In this document: piece by piece, positions 40,768-49,922 of the stretch | Layout: every line of letters starts with the position of its first letter | Numbering within the stretch: the first letter of the stretch is position 1 | DNA from: a virus | Length of the DNA: 64,000 bases | IMG/VR virus record: IMGVR_UViG_3300021961_000063 | Coordinates: 1-64,000 of that record | Direction: 5' to 3' (one strand) | Program-made: the position numbers and the translations under genes | The notes under the pieces: model-generated | What the model was told of the DNA's origin: nothing | The model's input: only the letters and a program-made list of their open reading frames with translations | Database searches by the model: none

Positions 40768-43361
40768 TGTATCAAGCTCTATACTTTGATAGAGAGGAAA
40801 AACAGTATTATCTGAGAGATGATAGGTGGGACGGTTTTAAATCTTTTAAATACTGGCCCTCCTATTATGCTCCAGATTCTGATGGTGAGTTTGAAACACT
40901 AGAGGGAACTAGAGTATCCCCTGTTAAAAAAATGTCCGATTACAAAAACCCTTGGTATTTTGAAAAGGATGTAGATAAACTTACTCGTTTACTTGTTGAT
41001 TATTATTACGAATCAGACGAACCACCTAAATTTCATAACATTGTTTATTTAGACATTGAGTGTGAGATTATGGGAGCGTTAACCGAGGATAACATTAAGG
41101 ATCCTAAAGGTAAAATCACAGCTGTTGCTTTATATAATCAAAACGATAAAAAATATTACTGTTTAATTTTAGATGAAGCTAAAAAAATGTCTGCTGCTAG
41201 GTCTGAGGGTAAAGAAATTATCCCTTATGCTAGTGAAAAAGAATTATTACACGGATTTTTAGAAAAATGGTATGAATTAGATCCTACTATTATTACAGGA
41301 TGGAATAGTGGTTTTTTTGATATTCCTTATTTATATTATAGAATTAAAAAAGTATTAGGCGAATCAATTGCCCAAACACTTTCTCCTATTAATAAAATTC
41401 ATTTTACACCTCAATTCCCCGAACAACCTGTTAATTTTGCTGGTATTAATCACCTTGATTATATGCTTTTGTTTAAAAAATATATTGTAAAACAAGAGCC
41501 ATCTTATCGTTTAGGTGATATTGGTAAAAAATATGCTGACCTAGAAAAAATTGAATATCAAGGTTCATTAGATAGATTGTTTGCTGAGGATGTAGATAAA
41601 TTTATTGAATATAACCTTCGAGACGTAGAAATTATTGTTGAGTTAGAAAACAGACTTAAATTTATTGACCTAACAACTACAATTGTTCACTTGTGCCATA
41701 CAGAATATGAAGCTATTTATTTTTCTACTCTGTTAAATGAAGGAGCTATTTTAACTTACCTAAAACGTAGAGGTATTGTTTCACCTAACAAACCTACAAC
41801 CTACAATCCAGCATTAAGAACATTAGAGGAAGAATATGCTGGAGGTTATTTGAAAGATCCTACACCTGGTTTGTATGAGTGGGTTATTGACTTAGATTTT
41901 ACCTCATTGTATCCTTCTATTATTCGCTCACTTAATATGGGAATTGAAACATTAGTAGGTAGAATTGTAAACCGAGGTAAATTCGACAACCAATGGTCAC
42001 TTAAGGAACTTAGGTCAATGGATCCTAATACTACTATTGAGATTGAAAAAGTAAAAAAAGATAGAACAACAGTTAGATCTAAAACCACAGTTGGGGATAT
42101 AATTGGAGTTATTGAGGAAAATGACCTATTAATTTCCGCTCCAGGAGTAATGTTCCGTAAGGATAAATCAAGTGTTGTTTGTGAAATTCTAGCTGACTGG
42201 TTTGCTAAACGTCAAGAGTATAAAAAACTCATGAAAAAAGCATACAAGGAAGATAATGACCCAGTTATGGGAGAGTTTTACAATAAACGTCAACACGCTT
42301 ATAAAATTAAGTTGAATGACGTTTATGGTGTATTTGCTATCAATGGTTGGAGATACACAGATGGTAATAAATTCATTAGTAAAGCAATTACTTTAACAGG
42401 TCAACGATTAACTCAAGAAAGTATTAAGTTTGTTAATAATTGGTTAAATGAACAATTAGAAACTAACAATAAAGATTATATTGTCACCTCAGATACCGAT
42501 TCATTGTTTATTCAAGTAAAAGATTTAATTTTACAACGTAAACCTGAGTTAGTAAATGCTGATAAGGAAACAATTGTAAAAGAAGTACTACAAGTTGCTA
42601 CTGAAATTCAAAAATTAGCAAACGATAATCTACATACAATGGTTAAGGAATTATTTAATGTTGATTATCCAAATGAACCTCATTATTTCGAATTAAAACA
42701 AGAGGTTGTACTTGATAGAGGTTATTTTGCTGGCAAGCGTAGATACGCCCAACATATTGTTAACAAAGAAGGTGTTACTGTAGATGAATTAGATGTTAAA
42801 GGTTTGGATTTGATGAAATCAAATTTCCCACCATTGTTTAGAAGATTCGGTGAACATATTATTAATGAAATTATGTTTGGTAAACCTAAAGATGATGTTG
42901 ATAAACAAATATTAGACTTTAGAACCGAATTAAGAACAATTGATTGGAGACAAATTTTAAAACCTACTGGATTAAAGAAAATGGAAGAATATTTAGCTGC
43001 TCCCCCTAGAGGTGGTGAAATATTTTCTAAATTAGGATTAAAATGCCCTATTAATACTAAAGCAGCTATTTACTATAATGATATTTTAAGATTTAAGGGA
43101 CTAGACAAAAAATACCCAACATTCCAAATTGGTGATAAAATGTTTATTGCTTATTTAAAAGATAATCCCTATCGAATTGATGTTGTTGGTTTTAATGGAT
43201 ACAATGATCCCCCAGAAATGATGGAATTTATAGAAAAGTATATTGATAGAGACGGTTTGTTTGATTCAGTTATGAAAAACAAACTAGAGTCATTATATTC
43301 AGATCTAGGTTGGGGTGCTGTAGTGCTTAACCAAAACATAAATAAATTTTTTAAATTTTAA
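40767..43361 (+). CDS. DNA polymerase, family B (gp43-like replicase)
   Basis: An 864-residue replicase. The 3'-5' exonuclease motifs are VYLDIECE near 93, NSGFFDIPYL near 185 and YNLRDVEIIVELE near 284. The polymerase motifs are A, DLDFTSLYPSI near 374; B, KIKLNDVYG near 512; and C, VTSDTDSLF near 574. Length is close to T4 gp43 (898). It works with the clamp encoded next (2-nt gap) and the gp44/gp62-like loader at 48805-50564. The main replicative polymerase of this phage. Confidence 0.92.
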   Translation: MYQALYFDREEKQYYLRDDRWDGFKSFKYWPSYYAPDSDGEFETLEGTRVSPVKKMSDYKNPWYFEKDVDKLTRLLVDYYYESDEPPKFHNIVYLDIECEIMGALTEDNIKDPKGKITAVALYNQNDKKYYCLILDEAKKMSAARSEGKEIIPYASEKELLHGFLEKWYELDPTIITGWNSGFFDIPYLYYRIKKVLGESIAQTLSPINKIHFTPQFPEQPVNFAGINHLDYMLLFKKYIVKQEPSYRLGDIGKKYADLEKIEYQGSLDRLFAEDVDKFIEYNLRDVEIIVELENRLKFIDLTTTIVHLCHTEYEAIYFSTLLNEGAILTYLKRRGIVSPNKPTTYNPALRTLEEEYAGGYLKDPTPGLYEWVIDLDFTSLYPSIIRSLNMGIETLVGRIVNRGKFDNQWSLKELRSMDPNTTIEIEKVKKDRTTVRSKTTVGDIIGVIEENDLLISAPGVMFRKDKSSVVCEILADWFAKRQEYKKLMKKAYKEDNDPVMGEFYNKRQHAYKIKLNDVYGVFAINGWRYTDGNKFISKAITLTGQRLTQESIKFVNNWLNEQLETNNKDYIVTSDTDSLFIQVKDLILQRKPELVNADKETIVKEVLQVATEIQKLANDNLHTMVKELFNVDYPNEPHYFELKQEVVLDRGYFAGKRRYAQHIVNKEGVTVDELDVKGLDLMKSNFPPLFRRFGEHIINEIMFGKPKDDVDKQILDFRTELRTIDWRQILKPTGLKKMEEYLAAPPRGGEIFSKLGLKCPINTKAAIYYNDILRFKGLDKKYPTFQIGDKMFIAYLKDNPYRIDVVGFNGYNDPPEMMEFIEKYIDRDGLFDSVMKNKLESLYSDLGWGAVVLNQNINKFFKF

Positions 43362-43363
43362 AA

Positions 43364-44104
43364 ATGATTAATAAACTAGATTTACAAAGTATTATTTCAA
43401 AGTATTACTTGAACGGAATGAATGAGGCCGTCAAGTGGGATATTAAAGATAATAAGTTAACTATTAAGTTTACTGCTCCTGATAAAACTATGATTGGGAT
43501 AGTAACTTGTGATGACTTTGAATTAGAGGATTCATCTATCGGAATTAGTAATACTACTCAACTAAATAAACTAATTGCTATTACAAATGGTTATCTAACT
43601 TTAGAATTTGTTAAGCAACACAAATTAATTACTAAACTTATCATAGCAGACAACCAGTTTACTTTAAACTATGCTTTAGCTGATACTATGATTATTCCTA
43701 AAGCCGGCGAGTATGTTGGAGATGGTGTCTATAACATTGAAGCTTCATTAGATAACGAAAGTATAAACGCTATAGTTAAAGCAAAATCCGCTCTTGCTGA
43801 CACCGATACAGTTGTATTTAAACCGTTTACTAACGATGATGGTGATTTATTATTAGAAATGTTGTTTGGAGGTAATATCGAATACTCAAACAAAGTATCC
43901 TTTTACCTACCAGAAATTACAACAACTAATTTACCTAATGAATTTAAAGCACACTATAACTCTAATTTGATTAAAGAAATTATGTACTGTAACAAAGATG
44001 TATCTAATTGTACCATGGGAATTAATTTAGATGGAGTTATGAGACTTGCTTTCGATAACGGAAGTGTTAAGAGCGAATATTATTTAGTAGCAAAAGAACT
44101 TTAA
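43364..44104 (+). CDS. Sliding clamp (gp45-like)
   Basis: A 246-residue processivity clamp (T4 gp45 has 228). It shows weak sequence but family-typical order: KLDLQSIISKYYLNGMNEAV at the start, beta-rich domains, NSNLIKEIMYC, and a C-terminal NGSVKSEYYLVAKEL. It directly follows PolB, matching its role of holding the polymerase on DNA; in T4 gp45 also activates late transcription. Call rests on both sequence and position. Confidence 0.78.
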   Translation: MINKLDLQSIISKYYLNGMNEAVKWDIKDNKLTIKFTAPDKTMIGIVTCDDFELEDSSIGISNTTQLNKLIAITNGYLTLEFVKQHKLITKLIIADNQFTLNYALADTMIIPKAGEYVGDGVYNIEASLDNESINAIVKAKSALADTDTVVFKPFTNDDGDLLLEMLFGGNIEYSNKVSFYLPEITTTNLPNEFKAHYNSNLIKEIMYCNKDVSNCTMGINLDGVMRLAFDNGSVKSEYYLVAKEL

Positions 44105-44106
44105 AG

Positions 44107-44499
44107 ATGAACACTAAGACTAAAAGCCCGGTATTTGAAAATACCAAGAAAAATTACTTAATTGACATTGACGGAACAATTACCGATGATGTACCTAATG
44201 AAGAACCTGAAAGAATGGTTACGTGTGAACCCTTTGAAGGTAGTATCGACTTAATAAATAAATGGTATGATGAAGGGCATATAATCACCTTTTTTACCTC
44301 TAGAACAGAAGCACATAGAAAAATAACTGAAGAATGGTTATATAAATATGGTTACAAATATCATAACCTATTATTAAACAAACCAAGAGGGGGTAATTAT
44401 CATTGGATTGATAACCATGTTGTTAGAGCTACAAGATATAATGGCAAATGGTCTCCCTTAACAACAATAAGTGCCAACATTCAAGTATTTGAAGAATGA
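44107..44499 (+). CDS. HAD-superfamily phosphatase
   Basis: A 130-residue HAD protein. Motif I is YLIDIDGTITDD (about 17-28), motif II TFFTSRTEAHR near 59-69 (Thr/Ser), motif III K (LLLNKPRGG) and motif IV-like HWIDNHV near 99. No cap domain. It resembles the other HAD at 56888 in plan. Likely substrates are sugar phosphates or nucleotides, but the target cannot be told. It overlaps the next gene by 4 nt. Confidence 0.72.
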   Translation: MNTKTKSPVFENTKKNYLIDIDGTITDDVPNEEPERMVTCEPFEGSIDLINKWYDEGHIITFFTSRTEAHRKITEEWLYKYGYKYHNLLLNKPRGGNYHWIDNHVVRATRYNGKWSPLTTISANIQVFEE

Positions 44500-44792
44500 G
44501 TTTTACACGTTACATAGTTGAACAAGACCATGAAAAAACCATTTGGATGGATTGGAATTGGAATAAACACAGAGAAGGTGATTTACCAGCGATCGAATAT
44601 AATGATGGTACTAAAGTTTGGTATAAAAATGGTTTAAAACATAGAGATGGTGGACTACCCGCTGTAGTATTTACTGATGGTCATCAAGAATGGTGGGTGA
44701 ATGGTAAATTACATAGAGAAGACGGACCTGCAATTGTAAGAGCTGAAGGTCACGTTTTTTATTTTAAAAATGGAAAAGAAGAAACTAAATAA
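44496..44792 (+). CDS. MORN-like repeat protein
   Basis: A 98-residue protein built from repeated strand units: NWNKHREGDLPAIEYNDG, then KNGLKHRDGGLPAVVFTDG, then NGKLHREDGPAIVRAEG, then FKNGKEETK. The NGxxHRxDGPA repeat is common in phage and toxin-related proteins and forms a beta meander. Function unknown; it may bind protein or lipid. It begins inside the HAD stop. Confidence 0.65.
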   Translation: MSFTRYIVEQDHEKTIWMDWNWNKHREGDLPAIEYNDGTKVWYKNGLKHRDGGLPAVVFTDGHQEWWVNGKLHREDGPAIVRAEGHVFYFKNGKEETK

Positions 44793-44828
44793 CTATTAAA
44801 AATAAAAACATATAATATGTATAACAAA

Positions 44829-44842
44829 GTGAAACCTTAGGG
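44829..44842 (+). repeat. Inverted repeat arm, left of hsp20
   Basis: GTGAAACCTTAGGG upstream of the hsp20 ATG. Its first 13 bases are the exact reverse complement of 45319-45331 on the far side of the gene. Confidence 0.65.
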
Positions 44843-44873
44843 AACACTTAAATCATCTTAGGAGATAAAAATT

Positions 44874-45308
44874 ATGACAAATTTAAGCATTTTTGAGAGA
44901 CAACTCTCACCATTTGACATCCTATTTAAGGATCTTTTCAAATCAGAACTAAACTTTCAACCAGCCATTGAGGCTAAATTTCCCCACCCAGTAGACATTT
45001 ACGAAAACAAAGACGGACTCCATTTTGAAGTGGCATGTACTGGTCTTACTAAAGAAGATGTTGACCTAAATATCGAGGGTGATGTATTAAAAATCAGTTA
45101 TGATAAAAATGACGACAATAGTTGTTGCGATGTAAATGATTGTAACTATATTAAACGAGGAATCGCTCGTCGTTCATTTAATCTAGGTTATAAAATTGCT
45201 AACAAGTTTAATTTAACTAAAGCTGAGGCTGAAATGAAAAACGGCTTGTTAAAAATTTCAATTCCATTCGCTGAAGAAGCAAAACCAAAAACATTAACAA
45301 TTAAGTAA
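44874..45308 (+). CDS. Small heat-shock protein (Hsp20/alpha-crystallin)
   Basis: A 144-residue ATP-independent holdase. The alpha-crystallin domain (about 38-136) has HPVDIYENKDGLHFEVACTG, then LTKEDVDLNIEGDVLKISYD, then a C-terminal KNGLLKISIPF. The final KPKTLTIK is the I/V-x-I-like tail that joins dimers. A CCDVNDC cluster near 83-89 is unusual. It stands just before a GroES-GroEL pair, making a phage chaperone island, and is flanked by a 13-bp inverted repeat. Confidence 0.88.
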   Translation: MTNLSIFERQLSPFDILFKDLFKSELNFQPAIEAKFPHPVDIYENKDGLHFEVACTGLTKEDVDLNIEGDVLKISYDKNDDNSCCDVNDCNYIKRGIARRSFNLGYKIANKFNLTKAEAEMKNGLLKISIPFAEEAKPKTLTIK

Positions 45309-45318
45309 AACCCGTTCT

Positions 45319-45331
45319 CCTAAGGTTTCAC
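45319..45331 (-). repeat. Inverted repeat arm, right of hsp20
   Basis: CCTAAGGTTTCAC, the reverse complement of GTGAAACCTTAGG at 44829, placed 10 nt after the hsp20 stop and 5 nt before the ATG at 45337. Confidence 0.65.
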
Positions 45332-45336
45332 AGGTT

Positions 45337-45537
45337 ATGAAATTACATCTAATTAAAACTAAGGATGATACTTTGTATGAAGTAATACATCAGGAAGTAG
45401 AAACAAAACAAATTGATTCTGAAAAAATGAGAATCAAATATCACTGTACTGATGTTTTTAGAAACAATGGTCAATATTGGTTTGTTAGAAAAATAGAAGA
45501 AGCACAAATTATTGAAGAAAATTTGGAAAAACAATAA
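45337..45537 (+). CDS. Small hypothetical protein
   Basis: A 66-residue charged protein (EVIHQEVETKQIDSEKMRIKY, then YWFVRKIEEAQIIEENLEK), beta then helix. The start follows CAGGTT, next to the inverted repeat. Function unknown. Confidence 0.5.
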   Translation: MKLHLIKTKDDTLYEVIHQEVETKQIDSEKMRIKYHCTDVFRNNGQYWFVRKIEEAQIIEENLEKQ

Positions 45538-45553
45538 AAAGTTATTATATTCA
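45523..45553 (+). promoter_or_regulatory. Host-type promoter TTG-N20-TATATTCA
   Basis: TTG at 45523-45525 (inside the end of the previous gene), 20-nt spacer, TATATTCA at 45546-45553, 4 nt before the ATG at 45558. It may drive groES and groEL. Confidence 0.65.
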
Positions 45554-45557
45554 CGTT

Positions 45558-45851
45558 ATGACTAAAGAAAAAGAATACACACGTACTATTATTGATCCTG
45601 CAATGGAACCCTATTTCATCTCAATGGATGATAGTTGTATAACTGTTAACATTAAAGTTACCCCTGATTCTCGTTATAGTGATTCAGGTAAAGATTATGT
45701 TAAAGTAATAGGACATTATAGCAATGTAAGTAGTGCCTTAAAATCAATTATTAAAGACAAAACGAACAGTCAATCCTATGATTCTTTAAAAGAGTATATG
45801 GATGAGTACAGTAATCTTACTGAACGTTTAAATCAAGTATTAAATTTTTAA
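45558..45851 (+). CDS. Hypothetical protein upstream of groES
   Basis: A 97-residue protein (MEPYFISMDDSCITVNIKV, then KVIGHYSNVSSALKSIIKD, then a helical end). No motif recognised. It is the first gene behind a host-type promoter and lies 3 nt from groES, so it is co-expressed with the chaperonins. Confidence 0.55.
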   Translation: MTKEKEYTRTIIDPAMEPYFISMDDSCITVNIKVTPDSRYSDSGKDYVKVIGHYSNVSSALKSIIKDKTNSQSYDSLKEYMDEYSNLTERLNQVLNF

Positions 45852-45854
45852 AAT

Positions 45855-46199
45855 ATGTTAGAAGCAATTTATAATGCCGTTATCGTAAAACCTATTGAGG
45901 TAGAGGAAACCTCATATGGTAATATTATCGTTCCTGATTTAGGAAATGAAAAAAACAAATTAGGAGAAGTTGTAGCAGTTGGTCCTGGTAACTATTCAGC
46001 TACAGGAGTTCTTATAAAAACTATGCTTAAAGTAGGAGATATTGTTGTGTTGCCTACAATGGGGTTTTCTAAAATGGAATATCAAGGTGAAGAATATTGG
46101 TTGGGACCTGAAAATCAAGTTTTAGCTCGTATAGCAGATGAAAAAACTTCAATTCAAGAAATTATTGAACAAACAGAACCTTTTAAAGAAGAAAAATAA
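45855..46199 (+). CDS. groES: GroES co-chaperonin
   Basis: A 114-residue co-chaperonin. VIVKPIEVEETSYGNIIVPD is the first strand pair and mobile loop region; KLGEVVAVGPGNY and KVGDIVVLPTMGFSKMEYQGEEY are the core. It is longer than the usual 95-97 residues by an acidic C-terminal extension (IQEIIEQTEPFKEEK). It caps the GroEL encoded 2 nt downstream. A phage-encoded pair might fold phage proteins that the host system does not. Confidence 0.87.
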   Translation: MLEAIYNAVIVKPIEVEETSYGNIIVPDLGNEKNKLGEVVAVGPGNYSATGVLIKTMLKVGDIVVLPTMGFSKMEYQGEEYWLGPENQVLARIADEKTSIQEIIEQTEPFKEEK

Positions 46200-46201
46200 T
46201 T

Positions 46202-47812
46202 ATGAGTAAAATTATAGAATTTGGCCCTGAGGCTCGTAAAAAAATGATTGATGGTATCGACAAACTTGCCGATGCCGTAACAGCAACTCTTGGTCCTAAT
46301 GGACGTAATGTAGTTATTGCAAACGGAGGTGTTCCTCAAAGCACTAAGGATGGTGTAACTGTAGCTAAATCTATTACCCTAGAAGATCCAATTGAAGAAT
46401 TAGGAGTACAGTTAGTAAAACAAGCAGCTATTAAAACAGCAGACAACGCGGGTGATGGTACTACAACATCAACATTGTTGGCTCGTGAAATGGCTAAGCA
46501 AGGTCTTAAGTATCTTAATCACGGTGAAAATGCTGTTGAAATTAAACGTAGCATTGATAAATCAGTAAAAGATATCATTAATTATCTTCGCCAAGAAATT
46601 AAAGAAGATATTTCTAGTGAAGAACAACTTAAACAAATTGCCACTATTTCAGCTAACAATGATGAAGAAGTAGGTGAATTGATTGCTACCGCTATGCAAA
46701 AAGTAGGTCGTGAAGGTGTTGTTTTTGTAGAAGAATCTAAAAACGGTGAAACATATCTTGAAACAGTTGAAGGTATGCAATTTGATCGTGGTTACAAATC
46801 ACCTTATTTTGTAACTGATAACAATAATATGACAACTACTTTACACGATGCTTTGATTTTAATTGCTGATAAGCGTTTTACAACAGTAAAAGAATTGTTG
46901 CCTATTTTAGAAGCAGTATCTAACCAGAATAAACCTTTGGTTTTGATTGCTGAAGACATTGATGGTGAAGCACTTGCTACTTTGATTGTAAACAAAGCTC
47001 GTGGTATCTTGAAAGTTGTAGCTGTTAAAGCTCCTGACTTTGGAGATCGTCGTAAGTTGTTGCTTGAGGATATGGCTATTTTGACTGGTGGTGAAGTATT
47101 CAGTACTGAAAAAGGAATGAAACTTGACAAATTCAGTTGGGATTGGTTTGGTCAAGCTCGAGTAGTTACTGTAGGTAAAGAAGAAACCACTATTGTTGAT
47201 GGTAAAGGTGATGCTGATAAGATTGCTGCTCGTATTGAAGAACTCCAATCTCAGGTTGAAAACTCTACTTCACCATATGAAAAAGAAAAATTACAAGAAC
47301 GTTTGGCTAAATTTATTGGTGGTGTAGCAGTTGTTCACGTAGGTGGATTTACAGAAGCTGAAATGAAAGAAAAGAAAGATCGAGTAGATGATGCTTTACA
47401 AGCTACAAAAGCCGCTCTAGAAGAAGGTATTGTACCTGGTGGTGGAATGGCTTTATTGCATGCTCGTAATGGTATTCAAGATTTTAATACTATTGGTGGT
47501 CGCATTGTTTATAACGCTTGTGCTGAACCCTTTAAGAAAATTTTGTCAAATGCTGGTTACGAACAAGAAGACATTTACAATGCTCTTTCAGGTGCTACCG
47601 GAGGTGATTATTGGTATGGTTTTAATCTTAGCGATGATGATTTTTGGGATATGAGAGAAATTGGAGTAATCGATCCTGCTAAAGTAACTCGTACAGCCCT
47701 TGAAAATGCAGCATCCGTTGCCGGAACTATTTTATTGACAGAAGCTGTTGTAGTTGATAAGCCCGAAGAAAAAGATGATGATGGGCTTGGAGGTATGATG
47801 GGAATGATGTAA
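46202..47812 (+). CDS. groEL: GroEL chaperonin
   Basis: A 536-residue group I chaperonin, near full length. It has ATP-binding [16 protein letters not shown] near 81-96 (catalytic Asp after GDGTT), GPNGRNVVI near the N-terminus and [21 protein letters not shown] in the apical domain. [16 protein letters not shown] and [13 protein letters not shown] follow, ending GLGGMMGMM. An odd [11 protein letters not shown] stretch replaces part of the apical-domain sequence seen in bacteria, and a [14 protein letters not shown] loop is also phage-like. Encoded with its own GroES, which is uncommon in phages. Confidence 0.92.
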   Translation: MSKIIEFGPEARKKMIDGIDKLADAVTATLGPNGRNVVIANGGVPQSTKDGVTVAKSITLEDPIEELGVQLVKQAAIKTADNAGDGTTTSTLLAREMAKQGLKYLNHGENAVEIKRSIDKSVKDIINYLRQEIKEDISSEEQLKQIATISANNDEEVGELIATAMQKVGREGVVFVEESKNGETYLETVEGMQFDRGYKSPYFVTDNNNMTTTLHDALILIADKRFTTVKELLPILEAVSNQNKPLVLIAEDIDGEALATLIVNKARGILKVVAVKAPDFGDRRKLLLEDMAILTGGEVFSTEKGMKLDKFSWDWFGQARVVTVGKEETTIVDGKGDADKIAARIEELQSQVENSTSPYEKEKLQERLAKFIGGVAVVHVGGFTEAEMKEKKDRVDDALQATKAALEEGIVPGGGMALLHARNGIQDFNTIGGRIVYNACAEPFKKILSNAGYEQEDIYNALSGATGGDYWYGFNLSDDDFWDMREIGVIDPAKVTRTALENAASVAGTILLTEAVVVDKPEEKDDDGLGGMMGMM

Positions 47813-47821
47813 ATTTAAAGT

Positions 47822-48025
47822 ATGCAAGACGCAATAGGTCTCATAGGAAGAACCCTTGTTATAGAAGAAGTTATTTACAAGGTTAAAGATTTCTACTTTG
47901 TTCCCGGTACAAATTTATTGTACGTCGGTCTTCAAACCCCTGATAAAGCAGTTGTAAATTGGAGATATGAGAACCTATTGCCTTACTTTATTGAACAAGT
48001 CCACTTTGGTCACAGCCAGTTATGA
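47822..48025 (+). CDS. Small hypothetical protein
   Basis: A 67-residue beta-rich protein (IGLIGRTLVIEEVIYKVKDF, then FVPGTNLLYVGLQTPDKAVV). It starts 9 nt after groEL and overlaps the next gene by 4 nt. Function unknown. Confidence 0.5.
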   Translation: MQDAIGLIGRTLVIEEVIYKVKDFYFVPGTNLLYVGLQTPDKAVVNWRYENLLPYFIEQVHFGHSQL

Positions 48026-48288
48026 AAACAGAAATACAAGAAAAATTAATCGAAATCGCTAAACGAGTACCTCCTGGAGATCGTTGGGAAGTAAATGGGG
48101 TTAAAGACGTTCAAAACGGCTTAACAGATGCTTTAGAAGCATACTACCAGTCATCAACTAATAAACCTATTGCCTTTCGTTTAGATTTGGTTAATAGTAA
48201 ACTTTACGGTATATTCAACAATGAAGTAGAAGTTAAAGAACCTGAACCTAAACAATATTCAATCTATGGGGATTACACTTTAGACTAA
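48022..48288 (+). CDS. Small hypothetical protein
   Basis: An 88-residue acidic protein (LIEIAKRVPPGDRWEVNGVK, then a helix, then VEVKEPEPKQYSIYGDYTL). Its last codons form part of a GGGGATTA hairpin (48268-48293). Function unknown. Confidence 0.5.
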   Translation: MKTEIQEKLIEIAKRVPPGDRWEVNGVKDVQNGLTDALEAYYQSSTNKPIAFRLDLVNSKLYGIFNNEVEVKEPEPKQYSIYGDYTLD

Positions 48289-48293
48289 TCCCC
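48268..48293 (+). other. Hairpin overlapping a stop codon
   Basis: 8-bp perfect stem GGGGATTA / TAATCCCC, 10-nt loop, spanning the stop at 48286-48288 and directly before a late-type box. No T tract, so not a standard terminator. Confidence 0.4.
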
Positions 48294-48294
48294 G

Positions 48295-48305
48295 TATATT
48301 TATAA
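48295..48305 (+). promoter_or_regulatory. Putative late promoter box TATATTTATAA
   Basis: TATATTTATAA, 2 nt before the ATG of the HNH gene at 48308. Confidence 0.4.
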
Positions 48306-48307
48306 TC

Positions 48308-48808
48308 ATGAAAACATGTAATGATTGTAAAATAAACGAAGCTAAGTATAACAATGGAAAATGTAAAGATTGTAATACAGCTTATATGACTGAGTATAGA
48401 AAAACTCAAAACTACAAAGAATACCAGACTAAAGATTATACAAAAACAAAAGAAAAACGTTTAGCTTATAAAAAAGATTATTACCAATCTCATAAAGCAG
48501 AACGAGCTAAATATATGAGAGATTATAGAAAAGCAAATCCTAAATATAGAGCTCAAGATGCTATAATAACTTATATAAATAAAAAAATTAAAGAAAGAGC
48601 TGATTTTATTGATTATTTAGGTTGTGGTTGGAATGAATTTTTTGTATATTTAGAAAAACAATTTACAGAAAATATGAATTGGGATAACTATGGAACATAT
48701 TGGGAAATTGATCATATCCATCCGCTAAGTAAAGGAGGTAGTTTTCATTATACTAATACCCAACCATTAACAATTACCGAAAACAGAAGAAAATATAATA
48801 AGTTATGA
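48308..48808 (+). CDS. HNH endonuclease with zinc-ribbon N-terminus
   Basis: A 166-residue protein. The N-terminal CNDCKINEAKYNNGKCKDC forms a zinc ribbon, then a long basic Tyr/Lys-rich helix repeat (EYRKTQNYKEYQTKDY), then the nuclease: WEIDHIHPLSKGGSFHYTNT, QPLTITENRRKYN. The DHIHPLS His pair is the active core. Probably a free-standing homing-type nuclease; it overlaps the clamp loader gene by 4 nt, a usual type of site for these. It could also be a host-DNA nuclease. Confidence 0.8.
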   Translation: MKTCNDCKINEAKYNNGKCKDCNTAYMTEYRKTQNYKEYQTKDYTKTKEKRLAYKKDYYQSHKAERAKYMRDYRKANPKYRAQDAIITYINKKIKERADFIDYLGCGWNEFFVYLEKQFTENMNWDNYGTYWEIDHIHPLSKGGSFHYTNTQPLTITENRRKYNKL

Positions 48809-49737
48809 GTTCTAAACAACATACATTGTGGAATGAAAAATATCGTTCTCAAGATCTTTCTACATATGTAGGAAATGAACAAATAAAAGGTACTATTTCT
48901 AAGTACCTAGAACAAAATGATATTCAAAACTTTATTTTTTATGGTCCAGCAGGAACTGGTAAAACTACTCTTGCTAAACTCATTGTTAATAATCTTAATT
49001 GCGATTTTCTCTATATTAATGCTTCCGATGAACGTGGTATTGATACTATTAGGGATAAGGTACAGGGTTTCTCGTCTGTTGCTTCTTTTAAGCCGCTCAA
49101 AGTTGTCATCTTGGACGAGGCTGATTTCCTTACTATTCAGGCTCAGGCGTCGCTAAGAAACATTATTGAGACATTCTCACGTACAACAAGATTTATCTTG
49201 ACTTGTAACTATATTGAAAGGATTATTGACCCTCTTCAATCACGTTGCCAGGTACTTAAAATTGTTCCTCCCTCTAAACAAGAGGTAGCAGTTCACATTA
49301 ACAATATCTTACAACAAGAAAATGTTAGTATTGATTTAGATAACTTAAAACTAGTTGTCAATCAATTTTATCCTGACCTACGTAAAATGCTTAACACACT
49401 ACAAATGAGTGTAGTAGGCGACGAAATTGTTGTAGATAAAAGTGTATTAGTGTCTAGTAATTATAAAAATCAAATACTTACGGAATTATGTAAACCAAGT
49501 TCTAAATCATTTAATAACATTAGACAAATCATAGCTGATTCTGGTGTGAGTGATTTTGAAGACCTATTCAGATTTTTATTTGACCACGTAGACAAATATG
49601 CTCCTACAGAAGCAGGTCAGGTAATTATTTACCTTGAGGAATACCAGTACCATTCTAATTTTAGAATTGATAAAGAGATCAATGCTATGGCTCTTATCTC
49701 TAGAATATTATCTGTAGCTGGTAAAAAAGTATTATGA
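48805..49737 (+). CDS. Clamp loader large subunit (gp44-like AAA+ ATPase)
   Basis: A 310-residue AAA+ ATPase that would open the sliding clamp onto DNA. Walker A is GPAGTGKTT near 46-54, Walker B VVILDEADFLT near 94-104, with an SRC arginine finger (LQSRCQ) near 148. The C-terminal helical collar binds the small subunit. The small subunit is encoded 410 nt downstream (50145). Confidence 0.88.
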   Translation: MSSKQHTLWNEKYRSQDLSTYVGNEQIKGTISKYLEQNDIQNFIFYGPAGTGKTTLAKLIVNNLNCDFLYINASDERGIDTIRDKVQGFSSVASFKPLKVVILDEADFLTIQAQASLRNIIETFSRTTRFILTCNYIERIIDPLQSRCQVLKIVPPSKQEVAVHINNILQQENVSIDLDNLKLVVNQFYPDLRKMLNTLQMSVVGDEIVVDKSVLVSSNYKNQILTELCKPSSKSFNNIRQIIADSGVSDFEDLFRFLFDHVDKYAPTEAGQVIIYLEEYQYHSNFRIDKEINAMALISRILSVAGKKVL

Positions 49738-49922
49738 AACAATTCCTAAAGTTTACTGTAATTTGGATTAGCCAAAATCTTTCCGTACCTTTCTGGATGG
49801 TAGGTCACGTTCACTTAATGACAACTGTGTATCAAGACATACATGAAATTATTATGAGCATGGGTATGAATATTATAGTAGCAATAGGATTTTATTTAGA
49901 TTATAAACAAAACAAAAAATGA
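49734..49922 (+). CDS. Small membrane protein
   Basis: A 62-residue protein with a basic start, two likely hydrophobic helices (about 5-22, and 38-55 with NIIVAIGFYLDYK) and a Lys-rich end. It overlaps the clamp loader stop. Function unknown. Confidence 0.5.
   Translation: MKQFLKFTVIWISQNLSVPFWMVGHVHLMTTVYQDIHEIIMSMGMNIIVAIGFYLDYKQNKK

Noticed and set aside
44107-44499. HAD protein as a T4 Pnkp-type 3'-phosphatase.
   Set aside because: There is no kinase domain or RNA-ligase neighbour, and the motifs do not single out this substrate.
46804-47248. Minus-strand open frames of 108 and 113 residues inside groEL.
   Set aside because: Opposite-strand shadows of a strongly conserved gene with low-complexity Ser/Phe translations.
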